This document shows positions 44,363 through 54,226 of a stretch of 64,000 nt of DNA, piece after piece. Source of the stretch: Setomelanomma holmii (lineage: Eukaryota; Ascomycota; Dothideomycetes; Pleosporales; Phaeosphaeriaceae); the NCBI GenBank assembly GCA_010015745.1, contig ML978208.1, forward strand, positions 62,001-126,000, in the 5' to 3' direction. Positions within the stretch are counted from its first letter, which is position 1. Each line of letters opens with the position of its first letter. A program made the translations under genes and the position numbers. Under the pieces are notes generated by a model. The model saw nothing but the letters and a program-made list of their open reading frames with translations. It was not told where the DNA came from and ran no database searches.

Positions 44363-46541
44363 TTATTCTCCAAAGACAGTCGTCCTTCTCCTGGCCTTGC
44401 GTGTCATATTCGCTCCACCTGTGCTTGGGGTCGTTCGATTGTAAGCATTCAGGTTCCAGAACCACTCCAACTTCTCGCGTATCGCTTCGTCGGTGAAGTC
44501 TTGGGGGACGATGTCTTTCGCTCTGAAGGAGGGGTCCATAGGATCGATGAACACGGTATCCGCATCGTAGCCCCATTTGGCAAGGTTGGTGACATTGAAA
44601 GCAACCAGCATACTACAATTATTTAGCATTCACTATATCTGACCTCAATAGAAATAACGTACTCACGATCTTCGTGAACCAGGTTATGGCAGTGGAACAT
44701 ACTGTTTGCACAGTCAGCGTCGCTGTATGACAAGTTCAAATTTTGGCACTTACTAAACACCTTGCCACGGCGCATATCTCGCAACAACCCGGATAGTCTC
44801 ATTCGGCGACAACCACACGACATCCTTCATGCCAGCCGCTTCATACGGCGAAACCTCGTTCCTTCCACCAATACGAGAGAGTACCTGGAAGTCCACCAGA
44901 TGAATGTGCACAGGATGCACACCAGTCCCGTTGCCATTGTGCAGCACCCAGATCTCATCTGCTCCGAGCTCTGGTCTAGTCAGTATCCTATTCTCGATAT
45001 CAGCCCAACCGATTCCATTGATGAGCCATTCTCCTCGGAGTCGCTCGAACGTGAAATCTTTTGACACGTCGGTTTGTGGTGGTGGAGGGATGTAGCGTAG
45101 CGTTGACGGAATGGCGCCATTGTTGCAGTCGTCGCTTACGGAGCTGCCGACAACAAAGCGCATGATCATGTCGGTGGCGGCGAAGTCGATGTTTCCGATC
45201 AATCCACGAGCATTTCGCATCGTGATGTTCTTGCCTTCGAAGCCAGCGAAGTCGACAATGATCTCGTATCGCTCCCCCATAGCTATTGCTAGCGTATTCG
45301 TCGTCACTGGATGCATGAAGAGACCTAGTGCTCAGTCAGTCTTGTAGTCATCCTTCCCAAGTTCGATCTCCACGTACCGCAATCCGAAGCTATCACATCA
45401 AAGTTCAATGATGCACCGTTATTATCGTCCTGGAGCGAAATACTAAAAGCTGTGGGCAGATCAGCGATATAGTACCGTTTCGAGCAATGGGCATAGCTCA
45501 CATCGGCTCACTGCGCCGTTGAGAAGACGAAAGCGATACTTTCGCGGTTCAACCTGCAGATAAGGCCATGGTTGTCCGTTGCTATCGAAGATTAGCGAGC
45601 CTCTCATGGACAAGGCAACGAGACATACACTTGAATGACATCTCCAAAGATGCCATTATCACCATTGGTGTCGTAAACCAAAGAGCCATTGCTATCATAT
45701 TGCTTGGCGCATATTGATAAAGGAATATCGTATGGTCCGGAAGGCAATTGTAATGCTGTCTCTTCTTCATCGGAGAGTATATAGAATCCGTCCAGACCCA
45801 TGTATACATTCAAGCCAGTCTCATACTCTGTGTGATCCTGGTCTTCGTTAGCAGGAAAGGTAGGGAACGGGTCGGTCCGTAACTGACATGATACCAAATG
45901 GTGCGCGCATTTTGAGCATTCGGATAGTGATAGTCCTTATACTGACCAGGCCATGCATAATCTGCTGCCCAGCCGTCAAAAGGCGCGCGATTATACTGGC
46001 CGTGAACGTGTGTCGATACGTTCGTAGGACTGTTATTGATGAACCGCACTACAGCCTCTAACAAGGTCGTCAGTTGAGGACGTTGACCGTGCTGGCTGGC
46101 AATAGTTTACCTCGGCCCTTTCGCATCATGAAGGTAGGTCCCGGCTGGTATCCATCATAACTATATAATTGGGTTGGGGGCAGGTTCGGATATATCAGTT
46201 TCGTGAGACTCTTCACTTCGACTTCATAGTAATCGATGTTTGCGCCACTGGTATTGTTGGCGTATGTGCTACTTCTCATCAGCGCTGTCGGACATACATG
46301 GAGAGATATCTTACAATTTGACCTGTTTGACAGGCGGAACCGGCAAGGAGAAGTTGAAGAGCCATCTGTATTCCGGACTGACCCAACTTCCGGTTGGTCT
46401 TGGTAGACCGTCGTTCGTGGCTGGCGTAGTGCTTACCGAAGGTGTGATGGTTGACGATGTGATATTCAAGAGCTCAACAGCGTGAGAGAAGGATATGGTG
46501 AGGCTAGCCGTAAGCAAACTCAAGACCGAATAAGACTTCAT
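44363..46541 (-). CDS. Multicopper oxidase, bilirubin-oxidase/CotA type, 591 aa, nine exons
   Basis: Nine exons: 46541-46315, 46268-46111, 46057-45888, 45837-45629, 45581-45502, 45449-45378, 45324-44754, 44701-44663 and 44612-44363. The eight introns (46-53 nt) keep phase throughout. A signal peptide (MKSYSVLSLLTASLTISFSHA) marks it as secreted. All four copper motifs are present: HVHG, WYHDH, HPVHIH and HCHNLVHEDRDM. The last ends in Met at the type-1 axial position, as in bilirubin oxidase and CotA rather than high-potential laccases. Sequence around PPVKQVKFTY and DYYEVEV also fits the bilirubin-oxidase-like branch. Such enzymes oxidise phenols, bilirubin-like tetrapyrroles or pigment precursors with oxygen. 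No pigment or polyketide genes lie nearby. Confidence 0.96.
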
Positions 46542-47744
46542 AACGAGGATAAATGCGGCCAACGAACTCTCACAGGAACAGCGCCAGCTTCATGCGCGAC
46601 ATAGTGCCTCATATACTCCGACAGGTAATAATGCTCATACCATTGCCAATAGCCAAGGAGATGAGATACCCACAGATTGCGAGACATGGCTGGGTAGCGT
46701 GCAGAAATAAGAAGACAGTTGATGGACGCAAGGGAAATGTTTACTTGTGGCTGGTAGTCCCGGCGATCAGGTATCTGGTGTACCCGAACTCGACGTCCGC
46801 AATCTCGGAAGAAGAAACCATGAAAATGGATGCATGTTTCGCAGCATGCGCCCTTTGCCATGCTCCGCGAAATGCCCATGGCTGCCGCACGGCACAGGGA
46901 GTCGCTGGGAACTCGATGTGTACAAGTCATTGTATCGAAGAACTGGGTTAAGGGTTAGCATATGTGTACATGCGGCGCAAACGTACATTTCAGCGTGCTG
47001 ATGTCTGATGTTTGGATGGGAAGAATCCGATGACGCTTTCTGAACTGTGGTGGCACTAGTCCAAAGCAGGTGCGCTAGCTGTGTACGGTGCATGTGGCTT
47101 CGCTCCTTGCTTCCGACTCACTTCTCGTGGCCATAGCTCTGGGATCGTACGCGCGCTTCATGATACAAGACAAGTCACACAAGGCCATTGATCTCTCACG
47201 GCACTCGGCGCCCTGCATTGTCTTTGCCAGCGCATTGCTTCATCGCAGCTTGCATCGGCAACGAAGGCGATGACGAGGATGCATTTGCAGCCATTCCAGA
47301 CTTCGAGAACGAGCATACCAGAAGCTTATGAACGCTATGTCCTACTAATCATCTATCACGGTCAAGCCTTCTACGGAATTTAATGGCTAATCAGTCGGCC
47401 ATATGGTTCTTTTCCATAGGCAAGTTTTTCCAGGAGCAAGGTAGCAAGGGTTGTGGAAGATCTGCGCATCTGGAAGCACAGCATGCACACCCGTCCCATC
47501 AATGGAACAATAGACCCAAAGTCGCACCGCCTTATCAGACACACGGAAGTTCTTACAAGCTTGCTCCTTCATAATTTGGCATTCTTGTTGAGCTTGAACC
47601 AAAGAAGCCTCATGGAAAACACTTCGCCGAGGTGATCATTTTCTACCCTTAGTCTAAGGACCAACCTCACTTCTTTTCGACGCTATGTCTGCTTGTTGAA
47701 CCGTCCCAGCATCGATCGTCGCTGCCATCGCATCATCGTCATAA
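46542..47744. other. Intergenic, 1.2 kb
   Basis: Upstream of the multicopper oxidase and downstream of the coiled-coil gene. Probably holds the oxidase promoter. No gene, RNA or repeat was recognised. Confidence 0.4.
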
Positions 47745-48362
47745 TCATCGTTCTGCATGTTTGCCGCTGGCATCCTCCGCTGAACCAGCAGGGCCTTCAT
47801 GATTATCGCCGCCCTCACTCTCTTTCTTCTCTCCCTTCCTCTCCTCCATGTCCTTGTCTTCCTTCTTACCTCCCACGTCCTTGTCTCCCATCTTCTCATC
47901 CTCCACCTCGTCATTGTCCGTCAGCCAAGTCCTATCGAATTCCGCCGACGCCTTGTCCATCGCCTTCTGGTATGCAGTCTCAAACTTCTTGAGCTCCTCA
48001 TTCTTGCTGTGTAGAAACGGGCCTCGCTTCTCTAGAGTTTGACCCTTCTTCTGCTTCCACTCGGCCTTGAACTCCTTCTCAAACTCTCCTAGCAAGAGCA
48101 CTTGTCCTGCGTTGATCGAAGTGATCATGGCTAGAGCATCCATGCGGTCCTGTTCGAAGAATATAGTCAAGTCTCGTGTCGGGGCATCTTTAATTTCGTC
48201 GAGTTGGCGCTCGCGGTCGGTTTTGAGTTGTGCGGACTTGACTCGCCATACGTCCATGGCGCCTTCGAGACGTTTGATCGTGTTGATAATGTTGAGTTCA
48301 GTTTCGACTTGCTTGGCCTTTTCCTCTTTGGGATCCTTTTTTATGACATATGCTGGCTGCAT
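47745..48362 (-). CDS. Coiled-coil hypothetical protein, 205 aa (intact tandem paralogue)
   Basis: Not a known family. The start is placed at ATG 48362 (MQPAYVIKKDPKEEKAKQ) because the neighbouring paralogue also begins MQ-P and then aligns; the frame is open further upstream, to 48503. Residues 10-150 are predicted long helices (ELNIINTIKRLEGAMDVWRV; VLLLGEFEKEFKAEWKQKKG). The last about 55 residues are Lys/Glu/Asp/Gly-rich and disordered. There is no signal peptide or membrane segment. A broken copy lies directly upstream on the same strand, so this is a local tandem duplication. Function is unknown. Confidence 0.65.
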   Translation of the reverse strand: MQPAYVIKKDPKEEKAKQVETELNIINTIKRLEGAMDVWRVKSAQLKTDRERQLDEIKDAPTRDLTIFFEQDRMDALAMITSINAGQVLLLGEFEKEFKAEWKQKKGQTLEKRGPFLHSKNEELKKFETAYQKAMDKASAEFDRTWLTDNDEVEDEKMGDKDVGGKKEDKDMEERKGEKKESEGGDNHEGPAGSAEDASGKHAER

Positions 48363-48536
48363 CTTGGATGGACAATGAATTGCGGACGAGGTGGTGGGTT
48401 GAGAGTGTGAGAGATTCATAAGAGCCGTCAAGTACTGGCGATCGTTTGCTATCTTGCCCGCGCAATCGGCTGATATAGCTCGACCGACATTTGCGTTTGC
48501 CATTCTTGACTATCACCGCAAGCAGACCGCCCTGAC

Positions 48537-48984
48537 CTACGGTATGTTGAGCCCACCTGCCTTTGCCGCCTCCATGAACTCCGCTCTGCACGTAACATTG
48601 AGTTTTTCAGCCTCTTTGAACTTGACACTTGGATAGATAGCGCTTCTTTCGAGACTAATCTTCTTCTTCGACTTCCACTCCTCTCTAAACCTCTTCTCAA
48701 ACTCTTCAAGCATCAGTATCTGCCCTTGGTCTCAGAGCCATGGCCCTATCACTCGCGTCCATGGTAGGTCGTAACAACACCGCGGCCACATGTCTCGCTA
48801 CAGGCTGCTCAATATCTTTGATGTCGCACTCATGCTTGGTTCCAAAAATCTCGAGCTTGGTTTTGTACTCTTCCAGAAAGGCTTTCAGGTCCTTGATGGT
48901 GTTGTATACGCGGACTACCTCCTTGTCTTGTTTGGCTTTTCTCTCGGCTGAAGTCAGAATTCTCGGCTTCTGTGGCTGCTGCAT
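48537..48984 (-). pseudogene. Frame-shifted tandem paralogue of the coiled-coil gene
   Basis: Starts at ATG 48984 (MQQPQKPRILTSAERKAKQ) and reads YNTIKDLKAFLEEYKTKLE and TMDASDRAMAL, which match NTIKRLEGAMDV and DRMDALAM of the neighbour. The frame then stops at 48706. One base over, the match resumes: DQGQILMLEEFEKRFREEWKSKKKISLERSAIYPS against AGQVLLLGEFEKEFKAEWKQKKGQTLEKRGPFLHS. It continues to EFMEAAKAGG and a TAG at 48537-48539. It lacks the acidic tail of the neighbour. The break near 48722-48735 looks like a single extra base; no consensus intron fits. Confidence 0.6.
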
Positions 48985-49355
48985 GTCAAGAGTTCAAAGA
49001 AGCACTAATGCGTAATTGATGCCAAACACAGCCAGACTCAAGAGCTGTGGTGTAGTCAAGCACGTTTGCTACTGTGTGAAAGCAATTTCATGCACATGTC
49101 TCAAGTATCGTAAAACACGTTGATGTTGCTCCTCGTAATACAACAAAGGATACTACGCAGCCCATCTCAATCGATCATGGGCTAGCAAAGCATGCGTTTC
49201 GGCAAACGCTTGGGGTCACATCGCAGCCTCGGTATATTATGTTTGAACTTCTTGTAATCATTGTGGTCCTCGCATGCATCTGCAAAACCGCTTTCTGCAA
49301 GCGAGCCACGGCGCACGAAGAAGAAGAACAAATCTTGGCCTCGCCTTTGGCCACA
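48985..49355. other. Intergenic, 371 bp
   Basis: Between the broken paralogue and the tandem array. The array's periodic similarity was not followed convincingly further left than about 49.34 kb. Confidence 0.4.
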
Positions 49356-50780
49356 TTTTGGTTTCACGTACAGAGAAGAGAAAGCAGAAAACATCATGTC
49401 ATGTCCCGCTGGTTTTAGTTCCTATGCAAAGCAGCGACCTGAGTGAGCAGGCGAAGAAAGCGCCGCCAAAACTTAAACGTGCCAGCAGATACTGCTAAAC
49501 AGAACTTGTGCACTTAACACCGACAAACCTACCTTTGCGTGAAGATTGTGACTCTTCCACAGAAGCGCAGCCCAGTCATGAGAGTCTTTAGATCTGATTT
49601 TTGACGTGCGGGGGAACGCCGGAAAACATGTCTCGTCGAATCCTCCGATTTGAGTCACTGTGTAATGCAGCGACTTGAGTGACTTGGTGAAAGAAGCTTC
49701 AAATAAAATTTATATGCCACTCTGAGCTGCGCAACAAGATTGGCGAAACGCACAAGTGCGGAGTTCGTCTTTCGATGCCATATGACCACAGCGAAAGGAG
49801 GAGCCCAACAGTTATGTACATCTGGTGTTCATTTTTTGGTCCAGTCGGAGCTCCGACAAACAACATGGCAACTCCAGTCGTCTTTTCTGGCTGTTGTTTT
49901 GGGAGGCGATATGAACAATTGGGAGGAGGAAGTGCTGGGAGGACTTCCTATGCCATTTTGCATTGCTTGACAATGCTGCCAAAACATATGAAGTGAGGAG
50001 CCTGATGTTCTGGACATCTGTTGTGACCACCGGAACGAAGTCCAGAGATCACGAATGACATCGTACTTGCATTTCGATTCGAGGAGAAGTGCCGGAAAAG
50101 AAGAACATATCATGGCGCCAATTTTATGTTACCTTTTGCAAGGCTGTAGTGAAGAAAGAAACACACTGGCAGCGCTGAGGGCTTTATATGCAACTTTACG
50201 CTGCGCAACAATGCCGGCAAAATACATAAGTGAAAGAATAGCTTTTGAAGATAGGCAGACGAGATTGAGAGAGATATGCAACAGCCATGCCCCGAAGTCG
50301 CACACGTTTTGGTTCGACCCGCCTCGATGGAAGAAATGCTGTGTCGCTGCAATGATTTTGGACACTTCCTCAAGGGTTGCGTCAATGAAATAAGTACACT
50401 CGTGCTGCCAAGGGCTTAAAATGCCTGTGGTGGCAGCTTGTTGACGCTGGTGAAACACATAAGCGAACAGATTGGGATTTTGAAGGTGTGTGATAGCATC
50501 CACTAAAAACTTCCACAATTATGTACGATTCCGCTGTCAGTTCTGGTCCGAGGAGCAGTACCAGAAGACATAATAGTCTGTCACAAGTTCTTTTGGACAC
50601 TTTCCCAGTGCTTGCATTGAAACAAGGAAGACTCAAGCAGCTTGGTGGTTTTCTTAAGCTCGAACCCTGACTAGTTACATATTACCAGAAACAGCTGAGT
50701 TTGCAAGCATGTACTACTCGGGTCAGAAATGGTTCTCGTTGAGTACATGTCATTGCTCATATTTGCATTGTTTTGCAGAC
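49356..50780. repeat. Diverged tandem array, period about 237 bp, six to seven units
   Basis: Three blocks recur in phase. Block A (TTTTGG or a close variant, followed by a GTCCGAGG-like sequence) begins at about 49356, 49597, 49834, 50072, 50307 and 50541, with a weaker one near 50771. Block B (GCAGCGACYTGAGTGA) begins at 49431 and 49667. Block C (CTGCGCAACAATGCCGGCAAAACATAAGTG-like) ends in C/G/TAAG(T/C)G at 49753, 49990, 50227 and 50460. Adjacent spacings are 233-241 bp, close to 79 codons. On the minus strand, block C translates as LVRFANLVAQLRVAYK in one unit and LMYFAGIVAQRKVAYK in another, suggesting a former repeat protein. No unit now carries a full open frame through its neighbours. 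Confidence 0.7.
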
Positions 50781-51252
50781 AACATGTGCTCAGACCCCCA
50801 GACTTTTTTAGCAAACCCATCTTGTCGTTCTTGACACGATTTTGGTCACGCGATCACCCCTTTTGCCCGGGCGACTCCGCATGAACATGCCCAAGTAGCA
50901 AACCACGCAAAGTACCCTCTATGATGGCAAATACAACGGCTCACTCCCATGCCCCTATGCAGCATACAGTCTGCTGAACATTGAGAGATCATGTCGCAAC
51001 GGTCGGAGTCGTCTCCATCCTCCTCTCCGGATGTTTGCTAGGAGGGTCTGTTCGTCTAGGCTCGAGGGCGTCGTCAAGGCCTCAGCTATGAATCTAGTTG
51101 GCATGACCGCTTGATGTTGTAGTTCACTCACGTGCTTCTGATAAAACAGCGAAGGTGAACCATCTCCCAAGGTTGTCCTTAACGGAATTAGCGTGTCTCG
51201 TGACCATGAATCAGACGCTTCCCGAACCTGGTTTAGCGTCTAAAGATCAACG
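50781..51252. other. Intergenic, 472 bp
   Basis: Between the tandem array and the orphan reading frame. Nothing was recognised; the repeat signal fades out here. Confidence 0.4.
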
Positions 51253-52116
51253 CTACTGATGTAGCGCGTTGAACGTCATGAACCTCGAGTCTTTGATTGC
51301 GATTCGCAAAACTCCGTAGCCAGTTCTCGAGAGAAGATCAACCACAGCAGTCGGAGCTATCATCACGAGGCTCGAATGAGCGCAAAGAGTCCAAAACTCG
51401 CACAAATGGCTCACAAATTCATCCGTAGACTTTTGACAGTAACATTTGAAACATGTTCGGTCTGTGATCAGCATCCGTCCACTTCGCATGACCAACCAGA
51501 CTTGTCTGTCTTGCACGAATGTGGGTAGTGAAATGTGGCAGGGTCGGTTACGCCAGCAGTCAGCAGTCTCAGTGGATTGCCCAGCGATGCGGTGCAGCAT
51601 GACTTGACCAGACGTGTTAGCAGCCACATTAGCCTCGCACCTTAGGCTTGCCGGTGCTGAGTGAGCACCGCAGTCCGAATATCTCCATCGATCCTGAAAG
51701 TCCCGGTGCTGATCTGTCGGCAGGTTGAGCCGTGTGAGTGGTCGCTTGCAATTGCCCAGCGGCTCATCATTTCCGTTATCGAATGAGTGACGGCGTCTCT
51801 GACCAGGCAAGTCGTCGCTCGTTGCTCGTGTTTCGAAGCGACATTTCGATATGGAAGTACCGGTGATCATCAACTTTATCGATGAATCAAGCCTGCAGAC
51901 TGCGAAAATTCTGATAAGATTACCACGGTTTGTGGACTGATGTCTGCACCTGATTTCGATATTGTCGACGAGTAAGGGAGAGATATCTGACACGGGTTCA
52001 AACACCACAACTTGGCCGGTTGTGGTTGCATGCCTTAAAAGTGGTCTGTTGATGCTGTAACCATTCTCGAATGCGTTCCGGGCGAGTGAGGGATTGATGC
52101 AATGAACATATTCCAT
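51253..52116 (-). CDS. Orphan hypothetical protein, 287 aa
   Basis: An uninterrupted frame from ATG 52116 to a stop at 51253. I do not recognise a family. It is Arg/Ser/Thr-rich, has no signal peptide, and has one Cys cluster (RTCFKCYCQKSTDEF) that faintly recalls the C-x2-C-x6-F segments of fungal F-box-associated proteins; the resemblance is weak. A gene this long by chance is possible but uncommon at this base composition. It sits in a gene-poor, repeat-bearing area and has no visible partner exon. Confidence 0.35.
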   Translation of the reverse strand: MEYVHCINPSLARNAFENGYSINRPLLRHATTTGQVVVFEPVSDISPLLVDNIEIRCRHQSTNRGNLIRIFAVCRLDSSIKLMITGTSISKCRFETRATSDDLPGQRRRHSFDNGNDEPLGNCKRPLTRLNLPTDQHRDFQDRWRYSDCGAHSAPASLRCEANVAANTSGQVMLHRIAGQSTETADCWRNRPCHISLPTFVQDRQVWLVMRSGRMLITDRTCFKCYCQKSTDEFVSHLCEFWTLCAHSSLVMIAPTAVVDLLSRTGYGVLRIAIKDSRFMTFNALHQ

Positions 52117-53596
52117 CAAAGCGACCTTTCGGTTCGACGTTGCCGAATCCTTTCTGACAGAAACCTTGCGTCTCGGACTAGACCCATATCAATGGGATTC
52201 TGCGGCTGGACTGTGTAGTATTCGATGCCGCGCTGTCCGTATCAGGGCCGAAAACAGAATAATGCGATCACTTCTTTCGCTGGAATCTCACATTCCTTTG
52301 TCGCAAAAATAGGTGCCTCCTTGGGTTCCTGTGTATCGGTGTGCCACGTTCGGGCTTCAAACCCACCACATATCCTCTCGGGTGCAGTGCCCGCCTAACC
52401 TTGTCCTCGGTATCACGGCACCTGCACGCCGTAGCGCCTCAACCGCTCCATGCACGACGACGTAGCTCGCGCTGGACTCGCAGTCGCTCAAAAATCCATG
52501 TTCGCATCGTATCGTCTTTGTGCGTGACACACAGAAGTGATGCCAAGATGACTCGCATATTGCATTCATGGCGTGAGCCGCTATGTGGATGATTCCACAA
52601 GCAGTTTCAAGCATGAAGATCGACTTTGCGCTAAGTTGCGGGGCGCGAGGCGCGGTGGACTGTTCACTGGCTTGGCAGGTTTCGATACCGCGTTGATCGT
52701 TTCATGGTGTACCGAATCAGGATGTCTATAGAGTGACTTGGAGGGGTGGAGGACGTTATGAGGGGTTGATGACTGAGGATACCTGTCGTCGGCTGGCGTT
52801 CAAGATTTTCACTTCCCGCTGTCGAGGGCATTGGCAGGTACATGGTTGGATGGCGAAAGGGAAGTGCTGGCGATGAGACGGCTGTGCCTGCTAACGTCGC
52901 CTGGTGTGCTGGCTAGTGGGGTGTGGGGTGTGTTGCTCAGGAAGGGCAGCCCGAGAGACGGACGGTGTTGTTGGTGTGTGAGTGACAATTTGTCCATTGG
53001 CGAGCATGAGATACAAAGCGGAGATGAGACAGGTGGAGCAATTGCGGTTAATTCGGCATCGATTCGAGCGTGGTGGAACGAAGAGCAAGGAGCAAGGCGC
53101 CCTTGGGTGGCAAATCTATCAAAAGTGGAAAGCACGAACATCACTCGAGGGCAACCTTTGTTTTGAATGTTCTTTAATTGAGCTGTTTGTTACTAAGACC
53201 CGTCATCTGTCTTCTCTACGCCACGTAGACGGAGCGCTTGATACCAAGCTGTCGACAGGCGGGATGCAGTGAATGATAGCTAAGGAGATACAAAAGAGTC
53301 TGAATGTAAGCAAGCGATCGATGTGCCATCCTCCAGCGCTTGGATGTGATGGTGAGAAGAGTAGCGAATCTGTGATAAGAAAAAATCTCCCAAATCTCTG
53401 CGAGGCCCACTTTTGTGCACAGTTCTCATCTTTCATTCTTTGTGTGGTGATATATAACGCCAGTGATGCTCCGTGTCCGTGGGGAATATGCCAACTCCGA
53501 AAACGCGAAATGGTGGATGTGTCGTATGCGAAAGTGCTGTCTATGCTCTTGCAGTTCTTCGAGGTGACGATGTATTGGCTTGTGATGGTCGGCTAG
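52117..53596. other. Intergenic, 1.48 kb
   Basis: Between the orphan frame and the 209-aa gene. Short frames on both strands have no splice links or motifs. No RNA gene was seen. Confidence 0.4.
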
Positions 53597-54226
53597 TCAA
53601 ATACCACTAACGGGAGTGCATCGTCCTGGAGAGTAGTCTCCGCGTCGAGCCTCGTTACGAATCAGCTGCTCGACATGTCTGGAAGCGTCCGATGGGTTGA
53701 CTCCAGCAGTGAGATAGCTGTTAGCATCGCCGAGCTCCAGTGGAGTGACTGCACCAGGGCTTGCTAGTGGGGCAAGACGTGGGCTCGTAGGTTTGACGGA
53801 ACCTGGGCCTCGTCCCGGGCGGCTGGTGTTTGCAAGAAGCTGTTGCTGATAGGCGTACATTTGTCGTTGAACCTCATATTGTCGGTTGCTCGCAGATCGT
53901 GGCGAAGACGGCGTGTTGGGGCTGTTCGGTCCTGTCACTGGCGTGGCCGCTTGACTGGAGTTTTGGGAGGCAAAATTGGCTGGGTGAAAACGTGGCAGAG
54001 ATGGCAGCCTTAAATGTCCAGGAGCGTTCGAGGATTGGCGCGAGTTCATCTCTGGTCGTCTTCGAGCCTGAGACGGAATGGCAAGAGGCTCAGACCTTGG
54101 CGACAAAGGCGAGCTGACTGATGGCATGTTGCGATCGGCCGTACGCGGAGACATGTTTTGGTGAGAAGAGTTGGAATTGGAGATGAGTCGGGAGAGCGTT
54201 GACGGCGAAGTCGGCCTCGGTCCCAT
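53597..54226 (-). CDS. Ser/Pro-rich hypothetical protein, 209 aa
   Basis: Not a named family, though the features look like a conserved ascomycete protein: LRLPSLPRFHPANFASQNSS in the middle, a short helical YEVQRQMYAYQQQLLAN segment, and a C-terminal helix DASRHVEQLIRNEARRGDYS. The rest is Ser/Pro/Arg-rich and disordered. There is no signal peptide or membrane helix. The annotated start is the only ATG, at 54226. The frame stays open for 26 more codons upstream (to a TGA at 54305-54307) and reads LAGPPQNSFQGTQTRPTIRR, which also looks coding. An upstream exon supplying the true start is therefore possible. Confidence 0.68.
   Translation of the reverse strand: MGPRPTSPSTLSRLISNSNSSHQNMSPRTADRNMPSVSSPLSPRSEPLAIPSQARRRPEMNSRQSSNAPGHLRLPSLPRFHPANFASQNSSQAATPVTGPNSPNTPSSPRSASNRQYEVQRQMYAYQQQLLANTSRPGRGPGSVKPTSPRLAPLASPGAVTPLELGDANSYLTAGVNPSDASRHVEQLIRNEARRGDYSPGRCTPVSGI

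Noticed and set aside
44363..46541. Secondary-metabolite cluster around the multicopper oxidase
   Set aside because: No polyketide synthase, NRPS, P450, transporter or cluster regulator lies within the window near it.
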